Assembly (NCBI GenBank): GCA_030673645.1
Contig: DAOVIO010000088.1
Location: forward strand, 1 to 16,579
Length of the DNA: 16,579 bases
Origin: JAGLSB01 sp023135955
GTDB lineage: Bacteria > Bacteroidota > Bacteroidia > Bacteroidales > GCA-2748055
Direction: 5' to 3'
In this document: piece by piece, positions 8,055-14,452 of the stretch
How positions within the stretch are numbered: position 1 is the first letter of the stretch
Layout: the number at the start of each line of letters is the position of its first letter
The notes under the pieces: generated by a model
The model's input: the letters and a program-made list of their open reading frames with translations, nothing else
Told to the model about the DNA's origin: nothing
The model's database searches: none
Translations under genes and position numbers: made by a program

Positions 8055-8062
8055 TACTTTTG
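8055..8062 (+). promoter_or_regulatory. Candidate -7 box for ribF-ahcY
   Basis: TACTTTTG fits TAnnTTTG exactly and lies 16 bases before the ribF ATG at 8079. No good -33 TTTG is visible at the right distance. If used, transcription would start around 8068-8070, giving a leader of only about ten bases and supporting the 8079 start over the ATG at 8040. Confidence 0.4.
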
Positions 8063-8078
8063 CAGGGTTTTTACATCT

Positions 8079-9017
8079 ATGAAGATTTGGAATGACATAA
8101 AAAAGTTTAAAGCTTTAAATCCTGTTGCAACATTGGGAGTTTTTGATGGAGTGCATCCCGGCCATAAATTTCTGCTGGGCAAACTAAAGGAGAAAGCAAA
8201 GGAACAGGGTGGTGAATCGGTTGTAATTACTTTATGGCCGCATCCTCGTTATGTTTTAGAGAAAAATCATCTTGAATTACGTTATCTGAGCACAATAGAT
8301 GAAAAAACAATTTTAATTGAAAACGAGGGTATTGATCATCTGGTAATAATTCCTTTTTCAATGGAATTTTCACAAATGGAATCCTGTGAGTTTATCAGGG
8401 AGTTTATGATAGGCAAAATGAAGATTAAGCATTTATTGGTTGGCTACGATCATAAATTTGGAAAGGATAGGGTAGGAGATATAGAAATTTTACAGAAATG
8501 TTCACCGGAAGATGATTTTTCTATAAGTAGAGTAGAAGCTTATGACTTTGAAAATACCAGAATAAGTTCATCCATTATAAGGGAGCTTCTTCTTGAGGGA
8601 GAACTTGATAAAGCAAATCATTATTTGAATTATAATTATTTTCTATTAGGAACCGTTGTTGAGGGAGATAAGATTGGACGAGAAATTGGCTTTCCTACGG
8701 CAAATATAAAATTACAGGATAAAAACAAACTTCTTCCGAAAATTGGCGTATACGCTGTATATTTAAGTTTTGAAGGAAATATTTACCCCGGAATGCTAAA
8801 TATTGGTTTTAGACCAACAGTTGATAGCGGAAATCATCAAAAATCTATAGAAGTACATTTATTTGACTTCAAAAAGAATATTTACCGAAAAAGGGTTGCG
8901 CTTGCTTTTCATAAGAGGATGAGAGATGAGCAAAAATTTGACACCCTTGAAGAGTTAAAAGAGCAATTAGAAAAGGATAAGGCTGTTGCCAGAAAACTAT
9001 TAAAAGATTTGATATAA
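8079..9017 (+). CDS. ribF: Bifunctional riboflavin kinase / FAD synthetase
   Basis: A 312-residue cytoplasmic enzyme that phosphorylates riboflavin to FMN and adenylates FMN to FAD. The N-terminal nucleotidyltransferase domain shows GVFDGVHPGH (20-29), WPHPR (53-57), VGYDHKFGKDRVGD (121-134) and SSSIIRELL (163-171). The C-terminal kinase domain shows G.IGREIGFPTAN (in 196-209), the ATP and flavin-binding signature, then GMLNIGFRPTV and EVHLFDF, whose Glu is the expected catalytic base. Length and domain order are normal for RibF. The frame also opens at an ATG at 8040, but the added 13 residues (with two Cys) are not family-like, and a promoter candidate falls inside them, so I use 8079. ahcY follows after 18 bases, suggesting cotranscription. 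Confidence 0.95.
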   Translation: MKIWNDIKKFKALNPVATLGVFDGVHPGHKFLLGKLKEKAKEQGGESVVITLWPHPRYVLEKNHLELRYLSTIDEKTILIENEGIDHLVIIPFSMEFSQMESCEFIREFMIGKMKIKHLLVGYDHKFGKDRVGDIEILQKCSPEDDFSISRVEAYDFENTRISSSIIRELLLEGELDKANHYLNYNYFLLGTVVEGDKIGREIGFPTANIKLQDKNKLLPKIGVYAVYLSFEGNIYPGMLNIGFRPTVDSGNHQKSIEVHLFDFKKNIYRKRVALAFHKRMRDEQKFDTLEELKEQLEKDKAVARKLLKDLI

Positions 9018-9035
9018 ATTTGAAATAAATATATA

Positions 9036-10460
9036 ATGGATAATACAATGACAAAAATTGAAAGTTTGCCTTACAAGGTAAAAGATATCGGACTTGCAGA
9101 GTTTGGTCGTAAAGAAATAGAAATTGCTGAAAGAGAAATGCCGGGTTTAATGTCGGTAAAGAGGAAGTTTTCTGCAGAAAAACCTTTGGCTGGTGCCAGA
9201 GTAATGGGATCATTGCACATGACAATTCAAACAGCTGTTCTTATTGAAACCCTCGTGGAGCTTGGTGCTGATGTGCGTTGGGCAAGTTGTAATATATTTT
9301 CTACTCAGGATCATGCTGCAGCTGCAATCGCTGTAACAGGAGTTCCTGTTTTTGCATGGAAGGGTGAAACCCTGGAGGAATACTGGTGGTGTACCGCTCA
9401 GGCATTATCTTTCCCTAATGGCGAGGGTCCAAATATTATTGTTGACGATGGTGGTGATGCTACCATGATGATCCACAAAGGATACGAAGCTGAAGATAAT
9501 CCTGCCATATTAGATGTTGAGCCTGCGAACAGGGAGGAGGGAGCAATCCTAAATCAACTAAAAGCAATACTCGAAGATGACTCGCAGAAATGGCATAGAA
9601 ATGTTCCTTTAATTAGAGGCGCTTCTGAAGAAACTACAACTGGTGTTCACAGATTGTATCAGATGCATGAAGCAGGGAAATTATTGTTCCCGGCCATTAA
9701 TGTTAACGATTCAGTTACTAAGTCAAAATTCGACAATCTATACGGTTGCCGTGAGTCACTTGCCGATGGTATCAAACGAGCTACTGATGTTATGATAGCA
9801 GGAAAAGTAGTTGTGGTATTGGGTTATGGTGATGTAGGTAAAGGATGCGCACACTCAATGAAAACTTATGGAGCCAGGGTGATTGTTACTGAAATTGATC
9901 CAATTTGTGCCCTGCAGGCTGCTATGGAAGGATTTGAAGTTACCAACATTGAAAAGGCTTTAGATGAGGGGAATATTTTCGTTACAACAACCGGTAATAA
10001 AGATGTTATAACCCTTGATCATATGAAAAGAATGAATGATCAGGCTATTGTATGTAATATCGGTCATTTCGACAATGAAATTCAGGTTGATGCACTTAAC
10101 GATTATGATAAAGCTCAGAAAGTAAATATTAAGCCACAGGTAGATAAGTATATTTTCGAAGATGAGAAAGCTATTTTCTTATTGGCAGAAGGACGCTTAG
10201 TAAATTTAGGTTGTGCCACCGGACATCCTTCATTTGTTATGAGCAATTCATTTACAAATCAGACCCTTGCACAATTGGAGCTATGGCAAAATGACTTCGA
10301 AGTTGATGTTTATCGTTTACCTAAAAGACTGGATGAAGAAGTAGCCAGACTCCATCTCGAGCAATTAGGTGTTAAACTTACAACATTAAGTGCAGAGCAG
10401 GCCGAGTATTTGGGAGTGCCTGTTGAAGGGCCTTATAAGCCTGAGCATTATAGGTATTAA
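9036..10460 (+). CDS. ahcY: S-adenosylhomocysteine hydrolase (adenosylhomocysteinase)
   Basis: A 474-residue cytosolic NAD-dependent enzyme that splits S-adenosylhomocysteine into homocysteine and adenosine, removing the inhibitory by-product of methylation. Seen: HMTIQTAVLIETL (61-73) and NIFSTQDHAAAAIA (86-99) of the substrate domain, NVNDSVTKSKFDNLYGCRESL (222-242), the Rossmann loop GYGDVGKG (263-270), GHFDNEI, LAEGRLVNLGCATGHPSFVMS, and the C-terminal PYKPEHYRY that reaches the partner subunit's NAD site. The roughly 40-residue insert around 150-190 marks the bacterial long form. The ATG at 9036 is used; an in-frame ATG at 9048 (MTKIESLPYKV) is an equally reasonable start. It is 18 bases from ribF and probably shares its transcript. 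The gene ends just before a block of short repeats. Confidence 0.97.
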   Translation: MDNTMTKIESLPYKVKDIGLAEFGRKEIEIAEREMPGLMSVKRKFSAEKPLAGARVMGSLHMTIQTAVLIETLVELGADVRWASCNIFSTQDHAAAAIAVTGVPVFAWKGETLEEYWWCTAQALSFPNGEGPNIIVDDGGDATMMIHKGYEAEDNPAILDVEPANREEGAILNQLKAILEDDSQKWHRNVPLIRGASEETTTGVHRLYQMHEAGKLLFPAINVNDSVTKSKFDNLYGCRESLADGIKRATDVMIAGKVVVVLGYGDVGKGCAHSMKTYGARVIVTEIDPICALQAAMEGFEVTNIEKALDEGNIFVTTTGNKDVITLDHMKRMNDQAIVCNIGHFDNEIQVDALNDYDKAQKVNIKPQVDKYIFEDEKAIFLLAEGRLVNLGCATGHPSFVMSNSFTNQTLAQLELWQNDFEVDVYRLPKRLDEEVARLHLEQLGVKLTTLSAEQAEYLGVPVEGPYKPEHYRY

Positions 10461-10463
10461 TTG

Positions 10464-10527
10464 GTGTGCTAATGTGATGGTGTGCTAATGTGCTAGTGTG
10501 CTGATGTACTGGTGTACTGATGGTTGT
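10464..10527. repeat. Degenerate tandem repeat, four 16-base units
   Basis: Four consecutive 16-base units follow the ahcY stop codon: 10464-10479, 10480-10495, 10496-10511 and 10512-10527. Units 1 and 2 share 13 leading bases (GTGTGCTAATGTG); later units drift (GTGTGCTGATGTACTG, GTGTACTGATGGTTGT). The array is noncoding. Similar TGTGCTAATG tandems are common between genes in Bacteroidota, as far as I recall. Confidence 0.75.
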
Positions 10528-10580
10528 GATTCTGATGGCTATCGGAATTTGCGAAAAAACATTTGATCTTAAGTGCCTTT

Positions 10581-10667
10581 TCGGCCATTGAGCGATTTCG
10601 GTTATTGAGCGTCGGTTATTGAGCGTAGCCGAAATAAGCCGAAATAAGTCGAAATGCCGAAATGAGC
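10581..10667. repeat. Short repeat cluster with imperfect inverted repeat between convergent genes
   Basis: Three copies of TCGGyyATTGAGCG occur at 10581-10594, 10598-10611 and 10612-10625. They are followed by GCCGAAATAA at 10628-10637 and 10638-10647 and by two shorter variants up to 10663. Bases 10612-10620 pair with 10633-10642 with one bulged G, giving a nine-base-pair stem. The block touches the stop codon of the minus-strand lipoprotein. It resembles the TTGAGCGTAGCCGAA class of Bacteroidota intergenic repeats and may terminate transcription in both directions. Confidence 0.6.
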
Positions 10668-11107
10668 TAATTCGTTACCCTCATAAACCCCCCGTTAAAA
10701 AAAGAGTTATATTTATACAAAGAATAACGAGAAGGGCCGCGGGTTACAAAAGCATCACCAGTTTCATCTAAAAAATATTGGGATTCGCAACATGGACAGC
10801 TTAAATGTAAAAAGCTGGTTGTATCATCTTCAACAGAACATGAATGATCAGGTTCGTATGTACATGTTCTGTCATAAACGAAAAATTCATCGCTGTGATT
10901 CCTGAAAATTAGTAATCCGTTTACTCCTACCTCATCATATAGAAAAGCATGATGGCCTAAACCAATAGTGCTATTAAGATATACAAGGTCAATATTCAGA
11001 CTAATAGGCACATAGGGAAATTCAAAACGATTTTTATCACAAGATATATTTGAAAACAGAAATACTGCTACAAATAATATAGATTTTATTAAATTCGAAT
11101 TATTCAT
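10667..11107 (-). CDS. Lipoprotein with Rieske-like fold and an all-cysteine metal site
   Basis: A 146-residue exported lipoprotein: hydrophobic signal (residues 7-19) and lipobox-like NISC (Cys23). The mature part ends in a Rieske-like arrangement. The first loop is YDRTCTY (Cys82, Tyr84) and the second is LSCPCCESQY (Cys104, Cys106, Cys107), followed by the usual GDAFVTRGPSRYSLYKY strand. In a true Rieske protein the loops read CxH and CPCHGS. Here both His ligands are gone: Tyr at the first place, Cys107 at the second. Cys82, Cys90, Cys104 and Cys107 could bind Zn or Fe. Electron transfer by a Rieske cluster is unlikely; the function is unknown. I recall similar short lipoproteins in Bacteroidota. 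It is transcribed alone from a good promoter candidate and converges on ahcY. Confidence 0.75.
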   Translation of the reverse strand: MNNSNLIKSILFVAVFLFSNISCDKNRFEFPYVPISLNIDLVYLNSTIGLGHHAFLYDEVGVNGLLIFRNHSDEFFVYDRTCTYEPDHSCSVEDDTTSFLHLSCPCCESQYFLDETGDAFVTRGPSRYSLYKYNSFFNGGFMRVTN

Positions 11108-11123
11108 TTAAATGTAATACGTA

Positions 11124-11154
11124 CAAAGGTAAAATTTCGTACATTTATATCAGA
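11124..11154 (-). promoter_or_regulatory. Promoter of the Rieske-like lipoprotein gene
   Basis: On the minus strand, TACCTTTG (11131-11124) matches TAnnTTTG exactly. TCTG (11154-11151) stands 19 bases upstream as a one-mismatch -33 element. The -7 box ends 16 bases before the ATG at 11107. It sits between inverted 8-mers TAAATGTA (11109-11116) and TACATTTA (11140-11147). Confidence 0.55.
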
Positions 11155-11170
11155 AAAAAACGATAAAAAC

Positions 11171-11686
11171 ATGGATTTTGATTTAGGGAACCTGGTTTAC
11201 ATTCTAATTACAATTGCGTTTGTTATATTTACGGCAATAGGGAAGAAAAAGAAACGAACTGTCCAGCCTGATATTCAGCAGGTTGAAAATGAGCCGGATA
11301 TTGCTGAAAAGCCTGAAAATTATTTAAGTGATAAATTGAAAAGTCTTTTTGGAGAATACATTGATCTGGATTCTTCAACAGATGAAACAGAGGAGGTGCT
11401 TGATGAAAGTGTATATGGATATGTACAAGATGATCCTGAGTCTGAAAATATTGATTATGATGAAGAAAAATTGGACAGTAATTATTCAACAATTGATACC
11501 CTTAGTAAAGAGGAAGGCTTGTCTTCAACCATGGGGGGGTACCTTAACGATCTTAAATCAAACAGCATAGAAAAAGATCCTGGAACTTCTGTCTCACAAC
11601 TTTCATATGTTGAGGAGGCTTTGAAGGATTTTGATGCTAAAAAAGCAATATTGTTTTCAGAGATCTTTAAGCCTAAGTATTTCTGA
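11171..11686 (+). CDS. Small membrane-anchored acidic protein, function unknown
   Basis: A 171-residue protein with one N-terminal transmembrane segment (residues 6-24, LGNLVYILITIAFVIFTAI), a basic stop-transfer KKKKR (25-29), then a long acidic, low-complexity cytoplasmic stretch rich in Asp, Glu and Ser (about 35-145). It closes with a better-structured end, FDAKKAILFSEIFKPKYF (154-171). That C-terminal pattern (acidic linker, then KAI.SEI..KY) recurs in short Bacteroidota proteins I recall as uncharacterised. No catalytic motif is visible. The gene is divergent from the lipoprotein at 11107, with only 63 bases between the two starts, and lies 145 bases before greA with a terminator between. 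I see no exact promoter; TACATTTA at 11140 is one base off the -7 consensus. Confidence 0.75.
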   Translation: MDFDLGNLVYILITIAFVIFTAIGKKKKRTVQPDIQQVENEPDIAEKPENYLSDKLKSLFGEYIDLDSSTDETEEVLDESVYGYVQDDPESENIDYDEEKLDSNYSTIDTLSKEEGLSSTMGGYLNDLKSNSIEKDPGTSVSQLSYVEEALKDFDAKKAILFSEIFKPKYF

Positions 11687-11768
11687 TCTAGAAGATTCAG
11701 GAAAATTAATTTTATATTTTTCAGAAGATATTTTTTTAAAACAGAAAAAATTGCATAATTTTACCATT

Positions 11769-11806
11769 AAAGAGTTCAGGCATCCCTGAATTCTTTTTTA
11801 TTTTAA
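11769..11806 (+). terminator. Terminator hairpin between the acidic membrane-protein gene and greA
   Basis: AAGAGTTCAGG and its neighbour A at 11769-11780 pair with 11785-11796 over a CATC loop, with one G-U pair (11774/11791). A T-rich tail (TTTATTTT) follows. It should end the upstream transcript. It lies only 25 bases before the greA ATG, and I see no promoter in those 25 bases, so it may also act as an attenuator for greA. Confidence 0.8.
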
Positions 11807-11831
11807 TAATCTACAATAAAGGAAAAAGAGT

Positions 11832-12305
11832 ATGTCAGTTTTGAATTACATGACAGAGGAAGGATTAGCCAGGTTAAAACAAGAACTTGACCAATTGAAA
11901 ACGGTTGAAAGACCTAGTCTTTCAAGACAAATTGCGGAGGCCAGAGATAAAGGTGACCTTTCCGAGAATGCTGAATATGATGCTGCTAAGGAGGCGCAGG
12001 GTTTGCTTGAGCTTAAGATTAGCAAATTGGAAGATCAGGTTGCTATGGCGAGAATTATTGATGAAACTAGAATTGATATTAGCACTGTTCAAATACTAAA
12101 TAAAGTAAAAATTAAAAATAAGGCTAATTCATCAACATTGGAATATACTCTTGTATCTGATCCGGAAGCAGACTTAAAAGCCATGAAAATATCAGTAAAT
12201 ACGCCAATAGCTAAAGCTTTGATGGGAAAAAAAGTAGGTGAGATAGTAGAAGTTACAATTCCTTCAGGCAACGTAGAATATGAAATAGTTGAAATATCTC
12301 GTTAA
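11832..12305 (+). CDS. greA: Transcription elongation factor GreA
   Basis: A 157-residue protein of normal GreA length. The N-terminal coiled coil (about 8-75) carries the tip signature ARDKGDLSENAEYDAAKE; Asp42 and Glu45 are the acidic residues that reach through the RNA polymerase secondary channel and stimulate cleavage of backtracked RNA. The C-terminal FKBP-like domain ends in IAKALMGKKVGEIVEVTIPSG. A purine-rich AAAGGA about nine bases before the ATG resembles a Shine-Dalgarno site, which is uncommon in this window. The HIT hydrolase gene follows after eight bases, so the two are probably one operon. The hairpin at 11769-11806 lies in or just before its leader. Confidence 0.96.
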   Translation: MSVLNYMTEEGLARLKQELDQLKTVERPSLSRQIAEARDKGDLSENAEYDAAKEAQGLLELKISKLEDQVAMARIIDETRIDISTVQILNKVKIKNKANSSTLEYTLVSDPEADLKAMKISVNTPIAKALMGKKVGEIVEVTIPSGNVEYEIVEISR

Positions 12306-12313
12306 AATTTATT

Positions 12314-12721
12314 ATGTCTTCAATTTTTTCGAAAATAGTCAATGGTGATATACCTTCCTATAAAATTGCAGAGGATGAAAATTATTTTGCATTTCTCGAC
12401 ATAAATCCTCTGGCAGAAGGCCATACTCTTGTCATTCCTAAAAAAGAAATTGATTATATTTTTGATGTAGATGATGAATTACTTGCGGGAATGATGGTCT
12501 TTGCAAAGAAAATAGCCAAAGCTATCGACCTTGTTTGCGACTGTAAAAGAGTGGGTATCGCTGTTCTGGGACTTGAAGTTCCTCATGCTCATATCCACCT
12601 TGTACCCATAAATGGGCTACATGATATTGAATTTAGTAAGCCTAAGCTTAAATTAAGTTCTGAGGAATTTGAGAAAATGGCTGAAAAGATTAGAAAAGCC
12701 TTATTGGACAAATCTATTTAA
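12314..12721 (+). CDS. HIT-family nucleotide hydrolase (HinT-like)
   Basis: A 135-residue histidine-triad protein. The N-terminal IFSKIVNGDIPSYKI (4-18) and LDINPLAEGHTLVIPKK (28-44) are typical of the HinT branch. The triad is HAHIHLVP (91-98); the middle His93 is the expected nucleophile. Relatives hydrolyse AMP-lysine, adenosine phosphoramidates and similar AMP or GMP conjugates. Two cysteines lie close together (Cys75, Cys77), with no known role. It follows greA by eight bases. Its last eight bases overlap the 3' end of the convergent ruvC gene, so no room exists for a terminator between them. The exact substrate is not predictable. Confidence 0.92.
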   Translation: MSSIFSKIVNGDIPSYKIAEDENYFAFLDINPLAEGHTLVIPKKEIDYIFDVDDELLAGMMVFAKKIAKAIDLVCDCKRVGIAVLGLEVPHAHIHLVPINGLHDIEFSKPKLKLSSEEFEKMAEKIRKALLDKSI

Positions 12722-13268
12722 CCCTATCCGGATTTTTCTTTATAAAATCAGCCCAGCCCTTAACACCTTTTTCAAGTTTAATAGCTTTGTCCTGATAAAA
12801 ATGACAAAGTGCAACAGCCAGGCCGTCAGTTGCATCTAAATCCTTTGGTATCTCTTTGAATGACAAGGTCTTACTAAGAATTGAAGCAACCTGCTCCTTA
12901 GAGGCTCCTCCCTGTCCGGTAATGGCCATCTTAATTTTACGGGGAGCATATTCAAAAATGGGAATGTCGCGGGAAAGTGCAGCTGCTATAGCCACTCCCT
13001 GTGCTCGTCCAAGTTTTAGCATACTTTGAACGTTTTTTCCAAAAAAGGGTGCTTCAATTGCTAATTCATCCGGTTTATAAATCTCAATAAGTTCTATTGT
13101 TGCGAAAAATATCTTTTGCAATTTCAAATACGGATCCGATAACTTATTAAACTTAATAGCATTCATAGCTACAAACCGGGCTTGCTTTTGTTTTATGTCA
13201 ACAACACCAAATCCCATGATATTTGTACCCGGATCGATTCCTAGAATGATTCTGTCTTTAGCTGACAT
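12714..13268 (-). CDS. ruvC: Crossover junction endodeoxyribonuclease RuvC
   Basis: A 184-residue Holliday-junction resolvase that cuts four-way junctions made by homologous recombination, working with RuvAB. The four catalytic acids are visible: Asp12 in GIDPGT, Glu72 in LAIEAPFFGKN, and Asp145 and Asp148 in DLDATDGLA. GRAQGVAIAAA (88-98) is the usual central helix. The frame continues upstream to an ATG at 13319, but this adds 17 residues unlike the family, and they lie inside the transporter gene. The ATG at 13268 (MSAKDRIILGIDPGT) is the better start. That start overlaps the 3' end of the transporter by 11 bases, suggesting translational coupling. At its own 3' end it overlaps the HIT gene by eight bases, tail to tail. 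Confidence 0.95.
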   Translation of the reverse strand: MSAKDRIILGIDPGTNIMGFGVVDIKQKQARFVAMNAIKFNKLSDPYLKLQKIFFATIELIEIYKPDELAIEAPFFGKNVQSMLKLGRAQGVAIAAALSRDIPIFEYAPRKIKMAITGQGGASKEQVASILSKTLSFKEIPKDLDATDGLAVALCHFYQDKAIKLEKGVKGWADFIKKNPDRVK

Positions 13269-14154
13269 TTTTTCTTTTTCGAAAATTTGTTTTTTGCAGA
13301 AATATTCCTGCAACCACAAGAAGAAGTCCGTATAAAGTTGTCATATGTATTGCTTCTCCAAGAAAATAATGAATAAAGATAAGTGAAATGAAGGGGAAGA
13401 TAAATATCAGATTACTAATTTTATCAGTACTTTTTGTTAATTGCAGTGCCTTCAACCAGAAAAGAAAAGCTAATCCCATTTCAAAGAATCCAATGTAGAT
13501 TGAAACCGACCACTGTTTTATCCCACTTGGAAAAGGATTATCGATAAAGAATGATCCTACAAGCAAAAATATACAAGCAAAGAAAAATCCAAGAAATAAC
13601 TTGGTCGACTCATCGCGCTTGTCCCTTACATTCATAATCCAATAAAAAGACCATATTATTGAAGTAGAAACAGCGAGTAGCATAAAGGGAATTTGTTCTG
13701 TTTTAAAAAACCTACCACCACCTTGAGAGGAAACCAGAATAATCCCCGCAAAGCTTACAAATAGTGCTATAAAGCTTTTTAATTCAACTCTTTGTTTCAG
13801 TAATGGAATAGAAATAATTACAATTATTATAGGCCAGATTAGATTTAAGGGTTGTGCTACCTGAGCAGGTAAATTGTCGTAAGCCTTAAAAAGAATCAGA
13901 TAATAAAAAAAGGGATTAAGAAACCCCATCCCTGCAGAATATAACATTTCCCTTTTGGAGGAATTTAATATTAGCTTATATTTTCCAGAAATGATTAGAG
14001 AGATTCCAAGAACAAATAGTGAGCTCAGGCTGGCCACTAAAAGAATCTGATATATACTTTGCTCAGCAAGGGCAATTTTAAAAGCAGTCGCAACCGTAGA
14101 CCAGAAAAGGATAGTAAGACCTGCATAAATGTACGCTTTTGTCTGATTATTCAT
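13258..14154 (-). CDS. DMT-superfamily (EamA) transporter
   Basis: A 298-residue inner-membrane protein with about ten hydrophobic helices in two EamA repeats (about 5-143 and 155-290). The N-terminal repeat shows WSTVATAFKIAL and PAQVAQPLNLIWPI. The second shows YIGFFEMGLAFLFWLKAL and a helix pair ending in LLVVAGIFL, followed by a basic tail (NFRKRKN). Members export or import amino acids, nucleobases and other metabolites; the substrate here cannot be inferred. Its last 11 bases overlap the ruvC start, an odd pairing of a transporter with a DNA-repair nuclease that probably reflects simple cotranscription. No clear TAnnTTTG is seen in the 298 bases upstream. Confidence 0.9.
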   Translation of the reverse strand: MNNQTKAYIYAGLTILFWSTVATAFKIALAEQSIYQILLVASLSSLFVLGISLIISGKYKLILNSSKREMLYSAGMGFLNPFFYYLILFKAYDNLPAQVAQPLNLIWPIIIVIISIPLLKQRVELKSFIALFVSFAGIILVSSQGGGRFFKTEQIPFMLLAVSTSIIWSFYWIMNVRDKRDESTKLFLGFFFACIFLLVGSFFIDNPFPSGIKQWSVSIYIGFFEMGLAFLFWLKALQLTKSTDKISNLIFIFPFISLIFIHYFLGEAIHMTTLYGLLLVVAGIFLQKTNFRKRKNVS

Positions 14155-14452
14155 GATTTGGAAGAATCGGTATTTTTATTTCTAATCAGATTACTAGTTT
14201 TCTTATTGAGCCTCCATGGTCTATCGTGGCTCTGTTGTACAATAATGGATGTATCCCAAAGCTTGTGCATAAAAAATTCACTAATAAAGTATTAACCCTT
14301 TCAAAGCCCGGAGGGCTTTAAGCTTTGAAAACTTGGTAAATATATTCCATACAAGAATACAATTTTCACTATTTTTTATTTATTCTCCTTCAAAACCAAA
14401 TAGTTCTATTATTCCATAGCATTTCCATTCTTGTTGCACTGGTCACCTTTCT
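14155..14452. other. Intergenic region between serS and the EamA transporter
   Basis: No credible gene lies here. The main structure is at 14299-14330, where two hairpins exclude each other. A weak GAGCC/GGCTC pairing occurs around 14205-14235. I see no convincing serS terminator (no T-run after a stem on the minus strand) and no exact -7 box for the transporter. Confidence 0.5.
14299..14330. repeat. Nested alternative hairpins downstream of serS
   Basis: AAAGCCC (14303-14309) pairs perfectly with GGGCTTT (14313-14319) over a three-base GGA loop. Alternatively TTTCAAAGC (14299-14307) pairs perfectly with GCTTTGAAA (14322-14330). The two share bases and cannot form together. On either strand no T-run follows directly, so this is not a classic terminator. 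Confidence 0.5.

Noticed and set aside
8040..8078. Upstream ATG at 8040 as the ribF start
   Set aside because: The added 13 residues do not match RibF N-termini, and a TAnnTTTG promoter box lies inside them.
13269..13319. Upstream ATG at 13319 as the ruvC start
   Set aside because: It would add 17 residues not found in RuvC and would extend the overlap with the transporter to 62 bases.
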